Shown here one piece after another: positions 9,132-18,202 of a stretch of DNA of 64,000 nt. The notes below the pieces were generated by a model. The model was not told the DNA's origin. It ran no database searches and saw only the letters and a program-made list of their open reading frames with translations. Position 1 is the stretch's first letter. Each line of letters starts with the position of its first letter. Location of the stretch: assembly GCF_020991475.1 (NCBI RefSeq), contig NZ_JAJMPA010000001.1, positions 1,178,001 to 1,242,000 of the forward strand, written 5' to 3'. The DNA is from Pedobacter sp. MC2016-14 (GTDB lineage: Bacteria; Bacteroidota; Bacteroidia; Sphingobacteriales; Sphingobacteriaceae). A program made the position numbers and the translations under genes.

Positions 9132-10421
9132 ATGTATCTTTTGCTCCTGCTCTGGCTGGTACCTTCGGCTGCGCAAACACCCAGAACCTATATCACCGTT
9201 TTGGTGGCACCTGATCATGCAGATTGGACCTATAAAACCGGAGAAAAGGCCAGCTTCACCATTACGGTACTAAAAGACGGTAATGCCTTAAAAAATTGCA
9301 AGGCAGATGTACAGGTTGGGCCAGAAAAAGTAGATGCTACTTATAGTAAAAAACTAGACCTGCCAGACGGAAAAATAACCGTTGATGGCGGTACAATGAA
9401 AGTACCTGGTTTTCTGCGCTGCATTGCCACTACTACTGTTGATGGAAAACAATACCGTGGGCTGGCAACCGTAGGTTTTAATCCGTATGAGATTAAGCCT
9501 ACCACAGATATGCCTGCAGATTTTAATGCCTTTTGGGATAAAGCGAAAAGTGATCTTGCAAAAATACCACTAGATACCAAACTTACCTTAATCCCAGAGC
9601 GCTGTACAGAAAAGGTGAATACTTACCAGTTTAGCGTGCAGAACTTTAGGTATGGGGCCAGGTTGTATGGTATGATTTGCATTCCCAAAAAACCGGGAAA
9701 ATATCCGGCAGAATTAATTGTTCCGGGGGCAGGAATCAGACCCTTAAATGGATATGTTACCGCGGCAGAAAAAGGAATTATTACTGTAGAAATGGCTATT
9801 CATGGCATTCCGGTAACAATGGATCCGGGTGTATATGTTAACTTATCTGATGGTGCACTGAATAATTATTTCTTTAATAACCTGGATAACAAAGACCAAT
9901 ACTATTACAAAAGGGTTTACATGGGCTGTGTTAGAGCGGTAGATTTAATCCATAGCCTGCCCGAATTTGACGGGCAAAATATCGCGGTATTTGGGGGCAG
10001 TCAGGGCGGCGCACTTTCTGTAGTTACCGCTGCGTTGGATAGCCGTGTTAAATACCTGGTGTGTCTTTTTCCGGCACTGTCAGATTTAACTGGTTACCTG
10101 CATAACCGTGCCGGAGGCTGGCCGCATATGTTCAATAAAGACAATGCAGCTTTTAACAATACACCTGCCCGCATTGAGACTTCAAAGTATTACGATGTGG
10201 TAAATTTTGCCAAACTATTAAAGGTGCCGGGAATGTATTCCTGGGGTTTTAATGATGAAACCTGCCCACCCACTACCATGTTCTCCGTTTATAATTCAGT
10301 TACTGCAGCCAAAGAATTGTTTCTTGCCAGAGACACGGGCCATTTTGGCTATCCAGAGCAATGGGAACTGTTGAACAACTGGATGTACGATAAATTATTA
10401 TCTAACCAAATTAAAAAATAA
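9132..10421 (+). CDS. Acetyl-xylan-esterase-like alpha/beta hydrolase (CE7/AXE1 family)
   Basis: A 429-aa secreted esterase. The start at 9132 gives the signal peptide MYLLLLLWLVPSAAQ; the longer ORF from 9087 would run through the preceding gene and a hairpin. After an N-terminal ~110-residue beta domain comes the CE7 catalytic domain. The nucleophile serine sits in GGSQGGAL, the acid aspartate in GFNDETCPP and the histidine in DTGHFGYP, a complete triad in the family order. CE7 enzymes remove O-acetyl groups from saccharides. Here it would deacetylate the PUL A substrate or its fragments, in line with the deacetylase-like gene nearby. Confidence 0.85.
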   Translation: MYLLLLLWLVPSAAQTPRTYITVLVAPDHADWTYKTGEKASFTITVLKDGNALKNCKADVQVGPEKVDATYSKKLDLPDGKITVDGGTMKVPGFLRCIATTTVDGKQYRGLATVGFNPYEIKPTTDMPADFNAFWDKAKSDLAKIPLDTKLTLIPERCTEKVNTYQFSVQNFRYGARLYGMICIPKKPGKYPAELIVPGAGIRPLNGYVTAAEKGIITVEMAIHGIPVTMDPGVYVNLSDGALNNYFFNNLDNKDQYYYKRVYMGCVRAVDLIHSLPEFDGQNIAVFGGSQGGALSVVTAALDSRVKYLVCLFPALSDLTGYLHNRAGGWPHMFNKDNAAFNNTPARIETSKYYDVVNFAKLLKVPGMYSWGFNDETCPPTTMFSVYNSVTAAKELFLARDTGHFGYPEQWELLNNWMYDKLLSNQIKK

Positions 10422-10425
10422 AGCT

Positions 10426-11295
10426 ATGAAACGTCATAATTCAAAACATATGTTACACTTAACAGGAGGCTTATTTATAAGCTTATTGCTGCTGGCAAGT
10501 ACGGCCTGCAAGAAAAATAAAATTACAGCAGCGGATGAGGTAGAGGTTACCCCGCCGGTGGCAGAGGTAAAATACGAACTGGAATGGTCAGACGAATTTG
10601 ATGGTACCGCACTAAAAACGGAAAACTGGAATTACGATATTGGTTATGGATTTTGGGGAAATGTGGAGCAGGAAAACTATCAGGCAGCTAACGTAGCTGT
10701 TGCTGATGGAAACCTTCAAATCACGGCCAAAAGACAAACTATTGCAGGAGCACCACTTAGCAATTTTACCTCCGGTAGGATCAATACCTTAAATAAACGT
10801 GAGTTTACTTACGGTAGAATTGAAGCACGGATGAAACTTCCGCGCGGACAAGGTCTTTGGCCTGCATTCTGGATGTTGGGCGTAAACATGAGGGCCAGGG
10901 GAAACACCCCAGGTGTAAGCTGGCCTGCTTGCGGCGAAATAGACATTATGGAAACCATCAATTCTGAAGTATGGGTTTCAGGCGCTGCGCACTGGGCAAA
11001 ACCAGATGGTACACATACCAGTGCGGGAAATAAATTAAATGGCACACCGTCAGAATACCATGTTTATAGTGTGGTATGGACCAAAGAAAGCATCAAATGG
11101 TATTTAGATGACAAATTTTACCATGGCGTTTGGATCAAAGACGGGGCCGCAAGTACAAGCGAGTTTCATTTGCCATTTAACATTATCTTAAATCTTGCTG
11201 TAGGTGGAGAATGGCCAGGACAGGTAATTGATGAGACTAAACTGCCTGCTGTAATGTTGGTAGACTATGTTCGTGTCTATAAAGAAGTAAAATAA
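10426..11295 (+). CDS. GH16 family endo-glycosidase lipoprotein
   Basis: A 289-aa lipoprotein (lipobox LASTACKK) with a single GH16 beta-jelly-roll domain. The signature GEIDIMETIN holds the catalytic glutamates E171 and E176 with D173 between them. LEWSDEFDGT at the N-terminus, GRIEARMKLPRGQGLWPAFWMLG, and the terminal VDYVRVYK are classic laminarinase-type GH16 features. It would cut internal beta-linked backbones (beta-1,3, mixed-linkage or related glucans/galactans). The motif alone does not fix specificity. It lies 4 nt after the esterase and 2 nt before the deacetylase, in one tight operon. Confidence 0.92.
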   Translation: MKRHNSKHMLHLTGGLFISLLLLASTACKKNKITAADEVEVTPPVAEVKYELEWSDEFDGTALKTENWNYDIGYGFWGNVEQENYQAANVAVADGNLQITAKRQTIAGAPLSNFTSGRINTLNKREFTYGRIEARMKLPRGQGLWPAFWMLGVNMRARGNTPGVSWPACGEIDIMETINSEVWVSGAAHWAKPDGTHTSAGNKLNGTPSEYHVYSVVWTKESIKWYLDDKFYHGVWIKDGAASTSEFHLPFNIILNLAVGGEWPGQVIDETKLPAVMLVDYVRVYKEVK

Positions 11296-11297
11296 AC

Positions 11298-12086
11298 ATG
11301 AAGAAATTTGCTTTTGCCGTATTGCTTTTGGTTTACGGCATCGCAAGCGCTCAAACTGAGTTTAAATGGCCTGCTGGTAAAAAGGCGGCCATTATTCTCA
11401 GTTATGATGATGCGCTGGCCTCTCAGTTAGCTTTTGCAGTACCTCAACTTTCTACATATGGCCTTAAAGGAACCTTCTTTCTGGATGGCAGGTTTAAAGA
11501 GGAAGATATGGACCGTTGGGCAGCTGCAGGCCGCAAAGGGAATGAACTGGCCAACCATAGTATTTATCACCCTTGTTCAGAAAAAGCCTATAAAGCAAAT
11601 GCGTATTCAGAGCAATATACGCCAGAATCTATGGTTCGGGAAATTGGCCTGATGAATAAGCTCCTGCATGGCATTGATGGAATGAAAACACGTACTTATG
11701 CCTATCCCTGTGGAGCATCATTAGCTGGTGGGCAGGATTATACTCTACAGCTTAAAAATTCTGGTTTTATCAAATATGCGCGTGCAGGGAGCGATAGAAA
11801 CCACACTGTGGTTACAGATTTTAAAGCCCTGGATTATTTTAAGGTGCCTGCATGGGGGCTGGCCGCCAAAACTGATGGTAATGCACTGATTGGGTTGGTT
11901 AAGGATGCGCAAAAAACAGGTGGTTTTGCAGTATTTATGTTTCATGGTGTTGGTGGAGATTACCTGGATATTTCTGCGGAGGCACATGAGCAGTTGTTGC
12001 AATACCTTGCTGCCAATAAGGATGTGTGGGTAGGGACCTTTCAGGAAGTGCTGGATTATGTAAAGCAGCAAAAGTTTCTTAAATAA
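11298..12086 (+). CDS. NodB-like polysaccharide deacetylase family protein (CE4 fold)
   Basis: A 262-aa exported protein (signal peptide ending in ASAQ). The NodB homology domain shows the metal and catalytic features in altered form: SYDDA in place of TFDDG, NHSIYH in place of SHTxxH, YPCGA near the RxPYG position, and HGVGG for the C-terminal histidine motif. Two aspartates and three histidines of the active site are thus present. CE4 enzymes remove N- or O-acetyl groups from glycans. A role in deacetylating the PUL A glycan is inferred from context. The substrate could instead be a short oligosaccharide. Confidence 0.82.
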   Translation: MKKFAFAVLLLVYGIASAQTEFKWPAGKKAAIILSYDDALASQLAFAVPQLSTYGLKGTFFLDGRFKEEDMDRWAAAGRKGNELANHSIYHPCSEKAYKANAYSEQYTPESMVREIGLMNKLLHGIDGMKTRTYAYPCGASLAGGQDYTLQLKNSGFIKYARAGSDRNHTVVTDFKALDYFKVPAWGLAAKTDGNALIGLVKDAQKTGGFAVFMFHGVGGDYLDISAEAHEQLLQYLAANKDVWVGTFQEVLDYVKQQKFLK

Positions 12087-12088
12087 AT

Positions 12089-12170
12089 AAAACAGGTAAT
12101 CTCTTCGAAAGCTGCATTTGTCAGGCCTTCGGCAGACAACGCCAGGCTTTCTCTGAGACCACCTGTTTTT
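12089..12170 (+). terminator. Long nested hairpin ending in a T tract
   Basis: Nested arms: AAAACAGGT (12089-12097) with ACCTGTTTT (12161-12169); TCTC (12100-12103) with GAGA (12155-12158); GAAAGC (12107-12112) with GCTTTC (12146-12151); and TTGTC (12118-12122) with GACAA (12135-12139). The outer arm runs into TTTTT. It sits right after the deacetylase gene and should end or attenuate the first part of the PUL A transcript. About 80 nt is long for a simple terminator. Confidence 0.75.
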
Positions 12171-12208
12171 AATAATTACAATGAGATTGAGTGCTTAAAG
12201 AATGACGA

Positions 12209-14779
12209 ATGTATAGAAAGATACTAATTTTATGTTTGATGCTGATTAATGCCGTTTGCTTTGGGCAGAAACCTTTAGAGATGGCGCTTAATTCAGGTTG
12301 GCTTTTTCACAAATCAGGTGATGCCGAATGGATGAAGGCAACAGTGCCGGGTACCGTGCATACAGATTTGCTGGACAATAAAAAGATTCCTGATCCTTAT
12401 TACCGGAACAATGAAAAGCAGGTTCAATGGATAGATAAGGCCAATTGGGTATATCAAAAATCATTTGATGTGCCTGCTGAGTTAATGGGGATGGAGCACC
12501 TGGAGCTTGATTTTAAAGGACTGGATACTTATGCTGACGTATATTTAAATGAACAACTACTGTTTAAGGCAGATAACTTTTTTGTAAGCTGGACAGCGGA
12601 GGTAAAGAAAGTACTGAAAGCCAAGGGCAATGTATTAAGGCTATTGTTTCATTCGCCTACGGCCATGGGCCTGGAGGGTTTAAAGAAATTAGGTTATGCT
12701 TTGCCTAGCCCAAATGACCAGTCAAAGACTGGTGGAATGGGTAAGGACCAGGTTGGGATCTTTTTGAGGAAACCCGGCTATCATTTTGGATGGGATTGGG
12801 GACCAAGACTGGTGACTTCCGGCATCTGGCTGCCTGTTGGGCTTAAGGGATGGAACACAGTTAGGCTTAGCGATGTTTTTTATGAGCAGCAAAAAGTGAG
12901 TAAAGACAATGCCACATTGCTAGGGCATGTTACCCTGCAAGCTACTAAGGCAACAGAAGTAGAACTGTCTGTAACCAGCGATGGCAAGTTAATGGCTACA
13001 CTAAAGGCAACTGTAAAGGCGGGTACAACAACACTGGATCTTCCTTTCGAAATGCTTAAACCACGGCTTTGGTGGCCGCATAATCTAGGCACGCCTTATA
13101 TGTATGATTTTAAGGTAGAGCTTGCCCAGGGTCGGGTACTTCGCGATGTACAGTATAAAAAGATAGGCATCAGAGACATTAAGGTTATCCAAAAGCCAGA
13201 CTCTGCAGGGAGCAGTTTTTACGTGCAGGTTAACGGGGTACCTGTGTTTTGTAAGGGCGCTAATTATATTCCGCAGGATATGTTTATTCCTCGTGTAAGC
13301 GATGGGAAATATAAATCCCTTATTGATGCAGCAAAAACGGCCAACATCAATATGCTACGGGTATGGGGCGGTGGTTTTTATGAGAAGGACCTCTTCTATG
13401 ACCTCTGCGATGAAAAAGGGATTATGGTATGGCAGGATTTTATGTTCGCCTGTAGCATGATCCCCGGCGATAGTGCTTACCTGGATAAGATTCAAAAAGA
13501 AGCAAGTTATAACATTAATCGTTTACGTCATCGCCCATCTATTGTATTGTGGTGTGGCAACAACGAAATTGACCTCGCATGGGCCAACTATCAGGAAAAG
13601 GCTGGCTGGGGTTGGAAACAGCGCTACACAGATGTGCAACAAGCAGATCTTTGGCGCAACTATCAAAAGGTATTTACGCAAATCCTGCCTGATGCACTTA
13701 AAAAGGCTTTGCCTGCGGCTTTTTATTGGTCATCTTCCCCCTTTAATACCAAGTATGCACATGCTACAGATGTGAGTGCGCATGGCGACATGCACTATTG
13801 GGGTGTTTGGTATGCGGAACACGATTTTACCGCTTTTGCCGATCACGTTGGGAGATTTGTAAGCGAATACGGTTTTCAATCTTTTCCTGAGTTTGCTACC
13901 GTAAAGAAGTTTACAATAGCCCAGGATTGGAAGATTGACTCTGAGGTAATGTTGAGCCATCAGCGAACGGATATTGGCAATCAGCGGATTAAAACTTATA
14001 TGGACAGGTATTATAAAACTCCATCTGATTTTAAAAACCTGCTGTACATGGGGCAGGTATTGCAAGCCGAAGGGATGAAAGTAGGTATGGAAACCCACCG
14101 CCGTGCCATGCCCTATAATATGGGGTCTTTGTATTGGCAAATCAACGATTGCTGGCCTGTGGCCTCCTGGTCGGGCATGGATTACTACCAGAACTGGAAG
14201 GGCTTGCATTATTTTGTAAAAAAGGCATTTCAGAATCTCCTGGTTTCTCCTTATGTAAAAAATGATCAGCTCAATGTCCAGGTCGTTTCAGACAGCCTTG
14301 TTACTGTTCAGGCAAAATTAAGTCTCAGCGTAACAGATTTTACAGGCAAAGTCATTTGGAATAAAACTCAGGAAGTCTCCATTAAACCCAATGCCTCAGC
14401 TTTGTTGTATACCATACCGGTAATTGAAGTGCTAAAAGGCAACAACAAGGAAGACGTTTTTTTAGCCGCAAAATTAGCGGCAAAGGATCATACACTGGCA
14501 GAAAATGTGCTTTATTTTGACAGGATAAAAAATGTAAATCTTCCCCTGGTTAAAGTAAAACATAGCTTAAAACAGCTTAAAAATGGTGTGGAGCTTAGCC
14601 TCAGTGCAAATGCCCTGGCTAAAAATGTATACCTGAATTTTGAAGGTACAGAAGGCCATTTCTCCGACAATTATTTTGATCTGCTGCCTGGCGAAACCAA
14701 AAAGGTAAGTTTTATTACAGAAGAGAAGGCAATAGGCAAACTAAGCGTCTTAACCGTAAGAGACACCTATAAAAATTAA
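12209..14779 (+). CDS. GH2 family beta-mannosidase
   Basis: An 856-aa exported glycosidase with a signal peptide ending in VCFGQ. The N-terminal sugar-binding domain (about 25-190; PGTVHTDLLDNKKIPDPYYR is typical of beta-mannosidases) is followed by the Ig-like domain and the (beta/alpha)8 barrel. The acid/base is E453 in WCGNNEID and the nucleophile E553 in VSEYGFQSFP, both matching the GH2 mannosidase subgroup. It removes terminal beta-D-mannose from oligosaccharides. In this PUL it could act on side-chain mannose. The AXE-to-DUF2264 order suggests sequential periplasmic trimming. The assignment to beta-mannosidase rather than beta-galactosidase is well supported by the N-terminal motif. 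Confidence 0.9.
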   Translation: MYRKILILCLMLINAVCFGQKPLEMALNSGWLFHKSGDAEWMKATVPGTVHTDLLDNKKIPDPYYRNNEKQVQWIDKANWVYQKSFDVPAELMGMEHLELDFKGLDTYADVYLNEQLLFKADNFFVSWTAEVKKVLKAKGNVLRLLFHSPTAMGLEGLKKLGYALPSPNDQSKTGGMGKDQVGIFLRKPGYHFGWDWGPRLVTSGIWLPVGLKGWNTVRLSDVFYEQQKVSKDNATLLGHVTLQATKATEVELSVTSDGKLMATLKATVKAGTTTLDLPFEMLKPRLWWPHNLGTPYMYDFKVELAQGRVLRDVQYKKIGIRDIKVIQKPDSAGSSFYVQVNGVPVFCKGANYIPQDMFIPRVSDGKYKSLIDAAKTANINMLRVWGGGFYEKDLFYDLCDEKGIMVWQDFMFACSMIPGDSAYLDKIQKEASYNINRLRHRPSIVLWCGNNEIDLAWANYQEKAGWGWKQRYTDVQQADLWRNYQKVFTQILPDALKKALPAAFYWSSSPFNTKYAHATDVSAHGDMHYWGVWYAEHDFTAFADHVGRFVSEYGFQSFPEFATVKKFTIAQDWKIDSEVMLSHQRTDIGNQRIKTYMDRYYKTPSDFKNLLYMGQVLQAEGMKVGMETHRRAMPYNMGSLYWQINDCWPVASWSGMDYYQNWKGLHYFVKKAFQNLLVSPYVKNDQLNVQVVSDSLVTVQAKLSLSVTDFTGKVIWNKTQEVSIKPNASALLYTIPVIEVLKGNNKEDVFLAAKLAAKDHTLAENVLYFDRIKNVNLPLVKVKHSLKQLKNGVELSLSANALAKNVYLNFEGTEGHFSDNYFDLLPGETKKVSFITEEKAIGKLSVLTVRDTYKN

Positions 14780-14790
14780 GTACCTGCTTT

Positions 14791-16836
14791 ATGAAACTGT
14801 CAATTAAAAAAATGTTATTCTGTGGCCTCCTATTGTCAATCACTTCGGCATCACAAGCGCAGACTGCGGTAAATGGGATGCTGCTAAGGGTAAGAGAAAA
14901 CTGCAAGCAGCTGCTGCTATCTGATACAGCCCATGCTACAGAACAAAGTTACCGCCTAACAGATGACATTAGATACGAGACGGATGCAAAAGGATACTTC
15001 AAAGCCTTAAATGCTGAAGGTTCATGGTCGGATATTGATTACAAATCGAATGTGAATAGTGACTGGTCACCTAGTTGGCATTTGTATCGGTTAATGCTCA
15101 TCTCAAGGATCTACCATACCTCAAAAGACCCAAAATATCTGGAAGCACTACACCGGGGCTTACACTATTGGATTACTACAGATCCTATATGCCCCAACTG
15201 GTGGCAAAATCAAATTAACACCCCTTATACCTATTCAAGTGTAATGCTGATGATGGATAAAGCAGCTTCCGCAGATGAACTTCGCTACCTTGATGTGGTG
15301 CTAAAACCCAGGATCCCCCAACCTAACCCTACAGGGCAAAACAAGATTTGGCAGCATGATATCGAGTCTCGCCTGGCCTTGCTGCACAATGACGAAGCGG
15401 CATTTAGAACTGCAATTACGCAGATGCAGTCGGTCATTAAAATTGGTACCGATGAAGGCATCCAGCCCGATTACAGTTTTCATCAGCATGGAACTATGTT
15501 GCAGTTTGGTAACTATGGCATTCATTTCGTTAACAGCCTGTTGTTTTGGATGAAGGTTACGGCAAACTCTCCCTTCGCTTTTGAAAAAGAAAAGCAGCAA
15601 ATGATTAGTGATTATTGCACGCAGGGATTGCGGTATGTGATCTACAAAAGAGGGATGGACATTACCGCCATTGGCCGGCAGTTGCGGCAATACGCAGGTT
15701 TAAAGCGTGGCTTTAATTTATATGATGATTTTAGTTTACTCAGGTCTTTCGTAAAAGAAAATCCATGTCAATTTAGACTCGATGGCTTTGATCGGCTGGC
15801 TTGTAAGGATAAAAACAAAAGCTTTTGGCGAAGTGCTTATATGCTTCATTCGCAACCCAACCGCTATATGATGAGTGTAAAAATGCAGGGTGCTTATTTC
15901 AGGGCGGTAGAGTCTATCAACAGTGAAAATCTGCTCGGTTCTTTTTTAAATGATGGTGTAACACTCATTCAGCGCAGTGCTAAAGAGTACCTGAACATCG
16001 AACCGTTATGGAACTGGACCATGTTGCCCGGCATAACTTGCGATACCACCGTTGATCCTTCGGCGCTTGAAACTTTCAAAGCACTTAATCCTTCAAATTT
16101 TGTAGGGCAGGTAGCTAATGGCGAGATGGGCCTGACCGCAATGTATTACAACAGACTGGGTGTTAAAGGCTACAAAAGTTATTTTTACATCAACAACATG
16201 ATGGTTGCAATGGGTGCAGGTATCCATTCCGCAAATCCCAGGGCACTTGTTACCACTGTAAACCAGCGTTTTAAAAATGGAAAAGCATTGGTTAAAGGGC
16301 AAGGCAAAAGCGGAAGTACCTGGCTGTGGCAGGACAGCATAGCCTATATTTTCCCCGATAAAGATCAGGAAGTAAAAGCAGAAACCTCATTTAGAAAGGG
16401 CAATTGGAAAGCTATCTATGCTGCTTCTCCAAATGAAACTGTGGCCGATTCTGTGCTTAGCATTTACATGCCGCATCTAAAAAATACAAGTTATGCCTAC
16501 GCCATTAAGCCTGATGTAGGATTGAAGGAAACCAAACAGGCCGCCTCTAATGCGGATTTTCTAATTGTTCAAAATACCCCGGAAATTCAAGCCATAGCAT
16601 CCAAAGGAACGGTAATGGCTGTTTTTTACCAAGCGGGCAGTTTAATGTTGCCCAAAAAAATAAAGCTCTCCGTAAATCAGCCATGCCTGCTGATGTTTAA
16701 AGAGGGTACAATTTGGATCTCAGACCCAACAAGGAAAATTAAGGAAGTACAATTAGCGCTCAACGAACGCAGTTTGCAGTTAAGTTTACCACAAGGTGAT
16801 TTTGCAGGCTCTACCCTTAAAGTTAGTTTTAAATGA
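14791..16836 (+). CDS. Polysaccharide lyase family 8 (chondroitinase AC / hyaluronate / xanthan lyase type)
   Basis: A 681-aa secreted lyase: signal peptide ending in SQAQ, alpha/alpha toroid in the N-terminal half, beta domains after about residue 350. The catalytic set lines up with Flavobacterium chondroitinase AC by spacing: N184 (TGQNKIW), H233 and Y242 (HQHGTMLQFGNYG), R296 (IGRQLR) and E379 (NSEN), against N175, H225, Y234, R288 and E371 in the known enzyme. These numbers come from counting, not alignment software. PL8 enzymes cut next to glucuronate by beta-elimination, giving unsaturated ends for the GH88 of the same locus. With no sulfatase nearby, sulfated chondroitin is unlikely. 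Confidence 0.9.
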   Translation: MKLSIKKMLFCGLLLSITSASQAQTAVNGMLLRVRENCKQLLLSDTAHATEQSYRLTDDIRYETDAKGYFKALNAEGSWSDIDYKSNVNSDWSPSWHLYRLMLISRIYHTSKDPKYLEALHRGLHYWITTDPICPNWWQNQINTPYTYSSVMLMMDKAASADELRYLDVVLKPRIPQPNPTGQNKIWQHDIESRLALLHNDEAAFRTAITQMQSVIKIGTDEGIQPDYSFHQHGTMLQFGNYGIHFVNSLLFWMKVTANSPFAFEKEKQQMISDYCTQGLRYVIYKRGMDITAIGRQLRQYAGLKRGFNLYDDFSLLRSFVKENPCQFRLDGFDRLACKDKNKSFWRSAYMLHSQPNRYMMSVKMQGAYFRAVESINSENLLGSFLNDGVTLIQRSAKEYLNIEPLWNWTMLPGITCDTTVDPSALETFKALNPSNFVGQVANGEMGLTAMYYNRLGVKGYKSYFYINNMMVAMGAGIHSANPRALVTTVNQRFKNGKALVKGQGKSGSTWLWQDSIAYIFPDKDQEVKAETSFRKGNWKAIYAASPNETVADSVLSIYMPHLKNTSYAYAIKPDVGLKETKQAASNADFLIVQNTPEIQAIASKGTVMAVFYQAGSLMLPKKIKLSVNQPCLLMFKEGTIWISDPTRKIKEVQLALNERSLQLSLPQGDFAGSTLKVSFK

Positions 16837-18068
16837 AGAAGCAAGCTATATCCTCTGCCGTAGTTTTAATGGTTTTCTTAGTATTCGCCTGTGTTTGTTG
16901 CTGTAAGGCGCAAAACAAAGCTATGCGTAACTTATGGATAGAACAATTGGATAAAGTAGCGCGTCCGGTATTGCTCAACCTTTCGCAGGATAAATTAAAA
17001 TCCGTTATGCCTGTTACCGTGTCTGCCGTTACAGACAATAAAGAGGAACGTACAAAAGTCGCGTATCTGGAAGCTTTTGGCAGAACGCTAAGTGGAATAG
17101 CTCCGTGGTTAAACCTTACTGGCGGCACAAAGCAGGAGCAACAGTTAAGGGCGCAGTATTTTCAATGGTCATTAAAATCTATAGACAATGCCACTAACCC
17201 TGCTGCTAAAGATTATATGGAATGGAGAGAAGGCACGCAACCATTAGTTGATGCCTCTTATGTTGCCCTGGCCTTCATCAGGTGCCCAGCATTATGGGAA
17301 CAATTGGATGCCAGGGTTAAAAAGCAGGTAGTAGATGCTTTGCAGGCTACGCGCGCAATTACACCATATTATAACAACTGGCTGCTGTTTTCGGGGATGA
17401 TAGAAGCATTTTTCTGTAAATACAACCATCCTTACGATGAACTGAGGATTAATTATGGAATTACCCAGTTCATGAATTATTGGTACACAGGCGATGGGCT
17501 CTTTGCCGATGGCCCGGAATTTACGCTGGATTATTACAATAGTTTTGTCATTCAGCCCTACCTGTCTACAATTATGGAAGTGGTTAACGAAAAGCAAAAA
17601 CGGTATGCCAATGAAATGTTGAAGCTGGATAAAATAAGTAAACGATATGCAGAAATACAAGAGCGGTTTATCAATGCTGATGGCTCGTTTCCTGCAACCG
17701 GACGTTCTATAGTTTACCGTGGCGGAGCATTCCAGCACCTGGCCAACATGGCGCTGAAGCACCAGTTGCCAGCTTCGTTAAAACCTGCTCAGGTGAGGGA
17801 AGCGCTGAATGCCGTAATCCATAAAACATTAACTGCGCCTGCAAATTTCAGTAATGGCTGGCTCAATATCGGTTTATCCGGATCACAACCGGCACTGGCA
17901 GATTTTTATAACAATACAGGCAGCCTTTACATTTGTACAGCAATATTTCTTCCCTTAGGCTTGCCAGAAACAGACGAGTTTTGGTCAGCAGCGCCTGCGC
18001 CCTGGTCGGCCATTAAAATCTGGGCTGGTCAAAATGCCCCTGGAGACCATGCCCTGCACTTAAAATAA
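16833..18068 (+). CDS. DUF2264 domain-containing exported protein, likely alpha/alpha-barrel glycosidase
   Basis: A 411-aa protein that starts in the ATGA overlap with the PL8 stop, so the two are translationally coupled. The signal peptide is unusually Cys-rich (FACVCCCKAQ). The mature part is the DUF2264 fold seen next to uronate-processing enzymes: EAFGRTLSGIAPWL, NNWLLFSGMIEAFF, DGLFADGPEFTLDYYNSFVIQPYL. The acidic residues in GDGLFADGPEF and the tyrosine-rich DYYNSF segment are candidates for an active site. I recall a relationship between this group and uronidase-like families but cannot verify it here. An exo-acting uronidase for PUL A is a reasonable hypothesis, not an observation. 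Confidence 0.8.
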   Translation: MKKQAISSAVVLMVFLVFACVCCCKAQNKAMRNLWIEQLDKVARPVLLNLSQDKLKSVMPVTVSAVTDNKEERTKVAYLEAFGRTLSGIAPWLNLTGGTKQEQQLRAQYFQWSLKSIDNATNPAAKDYMEWREGTQPLVDASYVALAFIRCPALWEQLDARVKKQVVDALQATRAITPYYNNWLLFSGMIEAFFCKYNHPYDELRINYGITQFMNYWYTGDGLFADGPEFTLDYYNSFVIQPYLSTIMEVVNEKQKRYANEMLKLDKISKRYAEIQERFINADGSFPATGRSIVYRGGAFQHLANMALKHQLPASLKPAQVREALNAVIHKTLTAPANFSNGWLNIGLSGSQPALADFYNNTGSLYICTAIFLPLGLPETDEFWSAAPAPWSAIKIWAGQNAPGDHALHLK

Positions 18069-18202
18069 TTCAAGTTTTCTAGTTTGTCAGAACAAATTCA
18101 TATCTTTCAAACCGAAATACTACGGATTTTAAACTTTTCAAATAAAATGAACGATTCCGTAAATATTTTGTTGTAACGTAAATTATTTTATCTGATTCGC
18201 AT

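Noticed and set aside
13730..14209. 159-aa minus-strand frame inside the beta-mannosidase gene
   Set aside because: It lies wholly antisense to a gene with intact catalytic motifs and shows no protein-family features; a shadow of codon bias.
17292..17762. 156-aa minus-strand frame inside the DUF2264 gene
   Set aside because: Antisense to a conserved coding region; no recognisable domain, signal or ribosome site.
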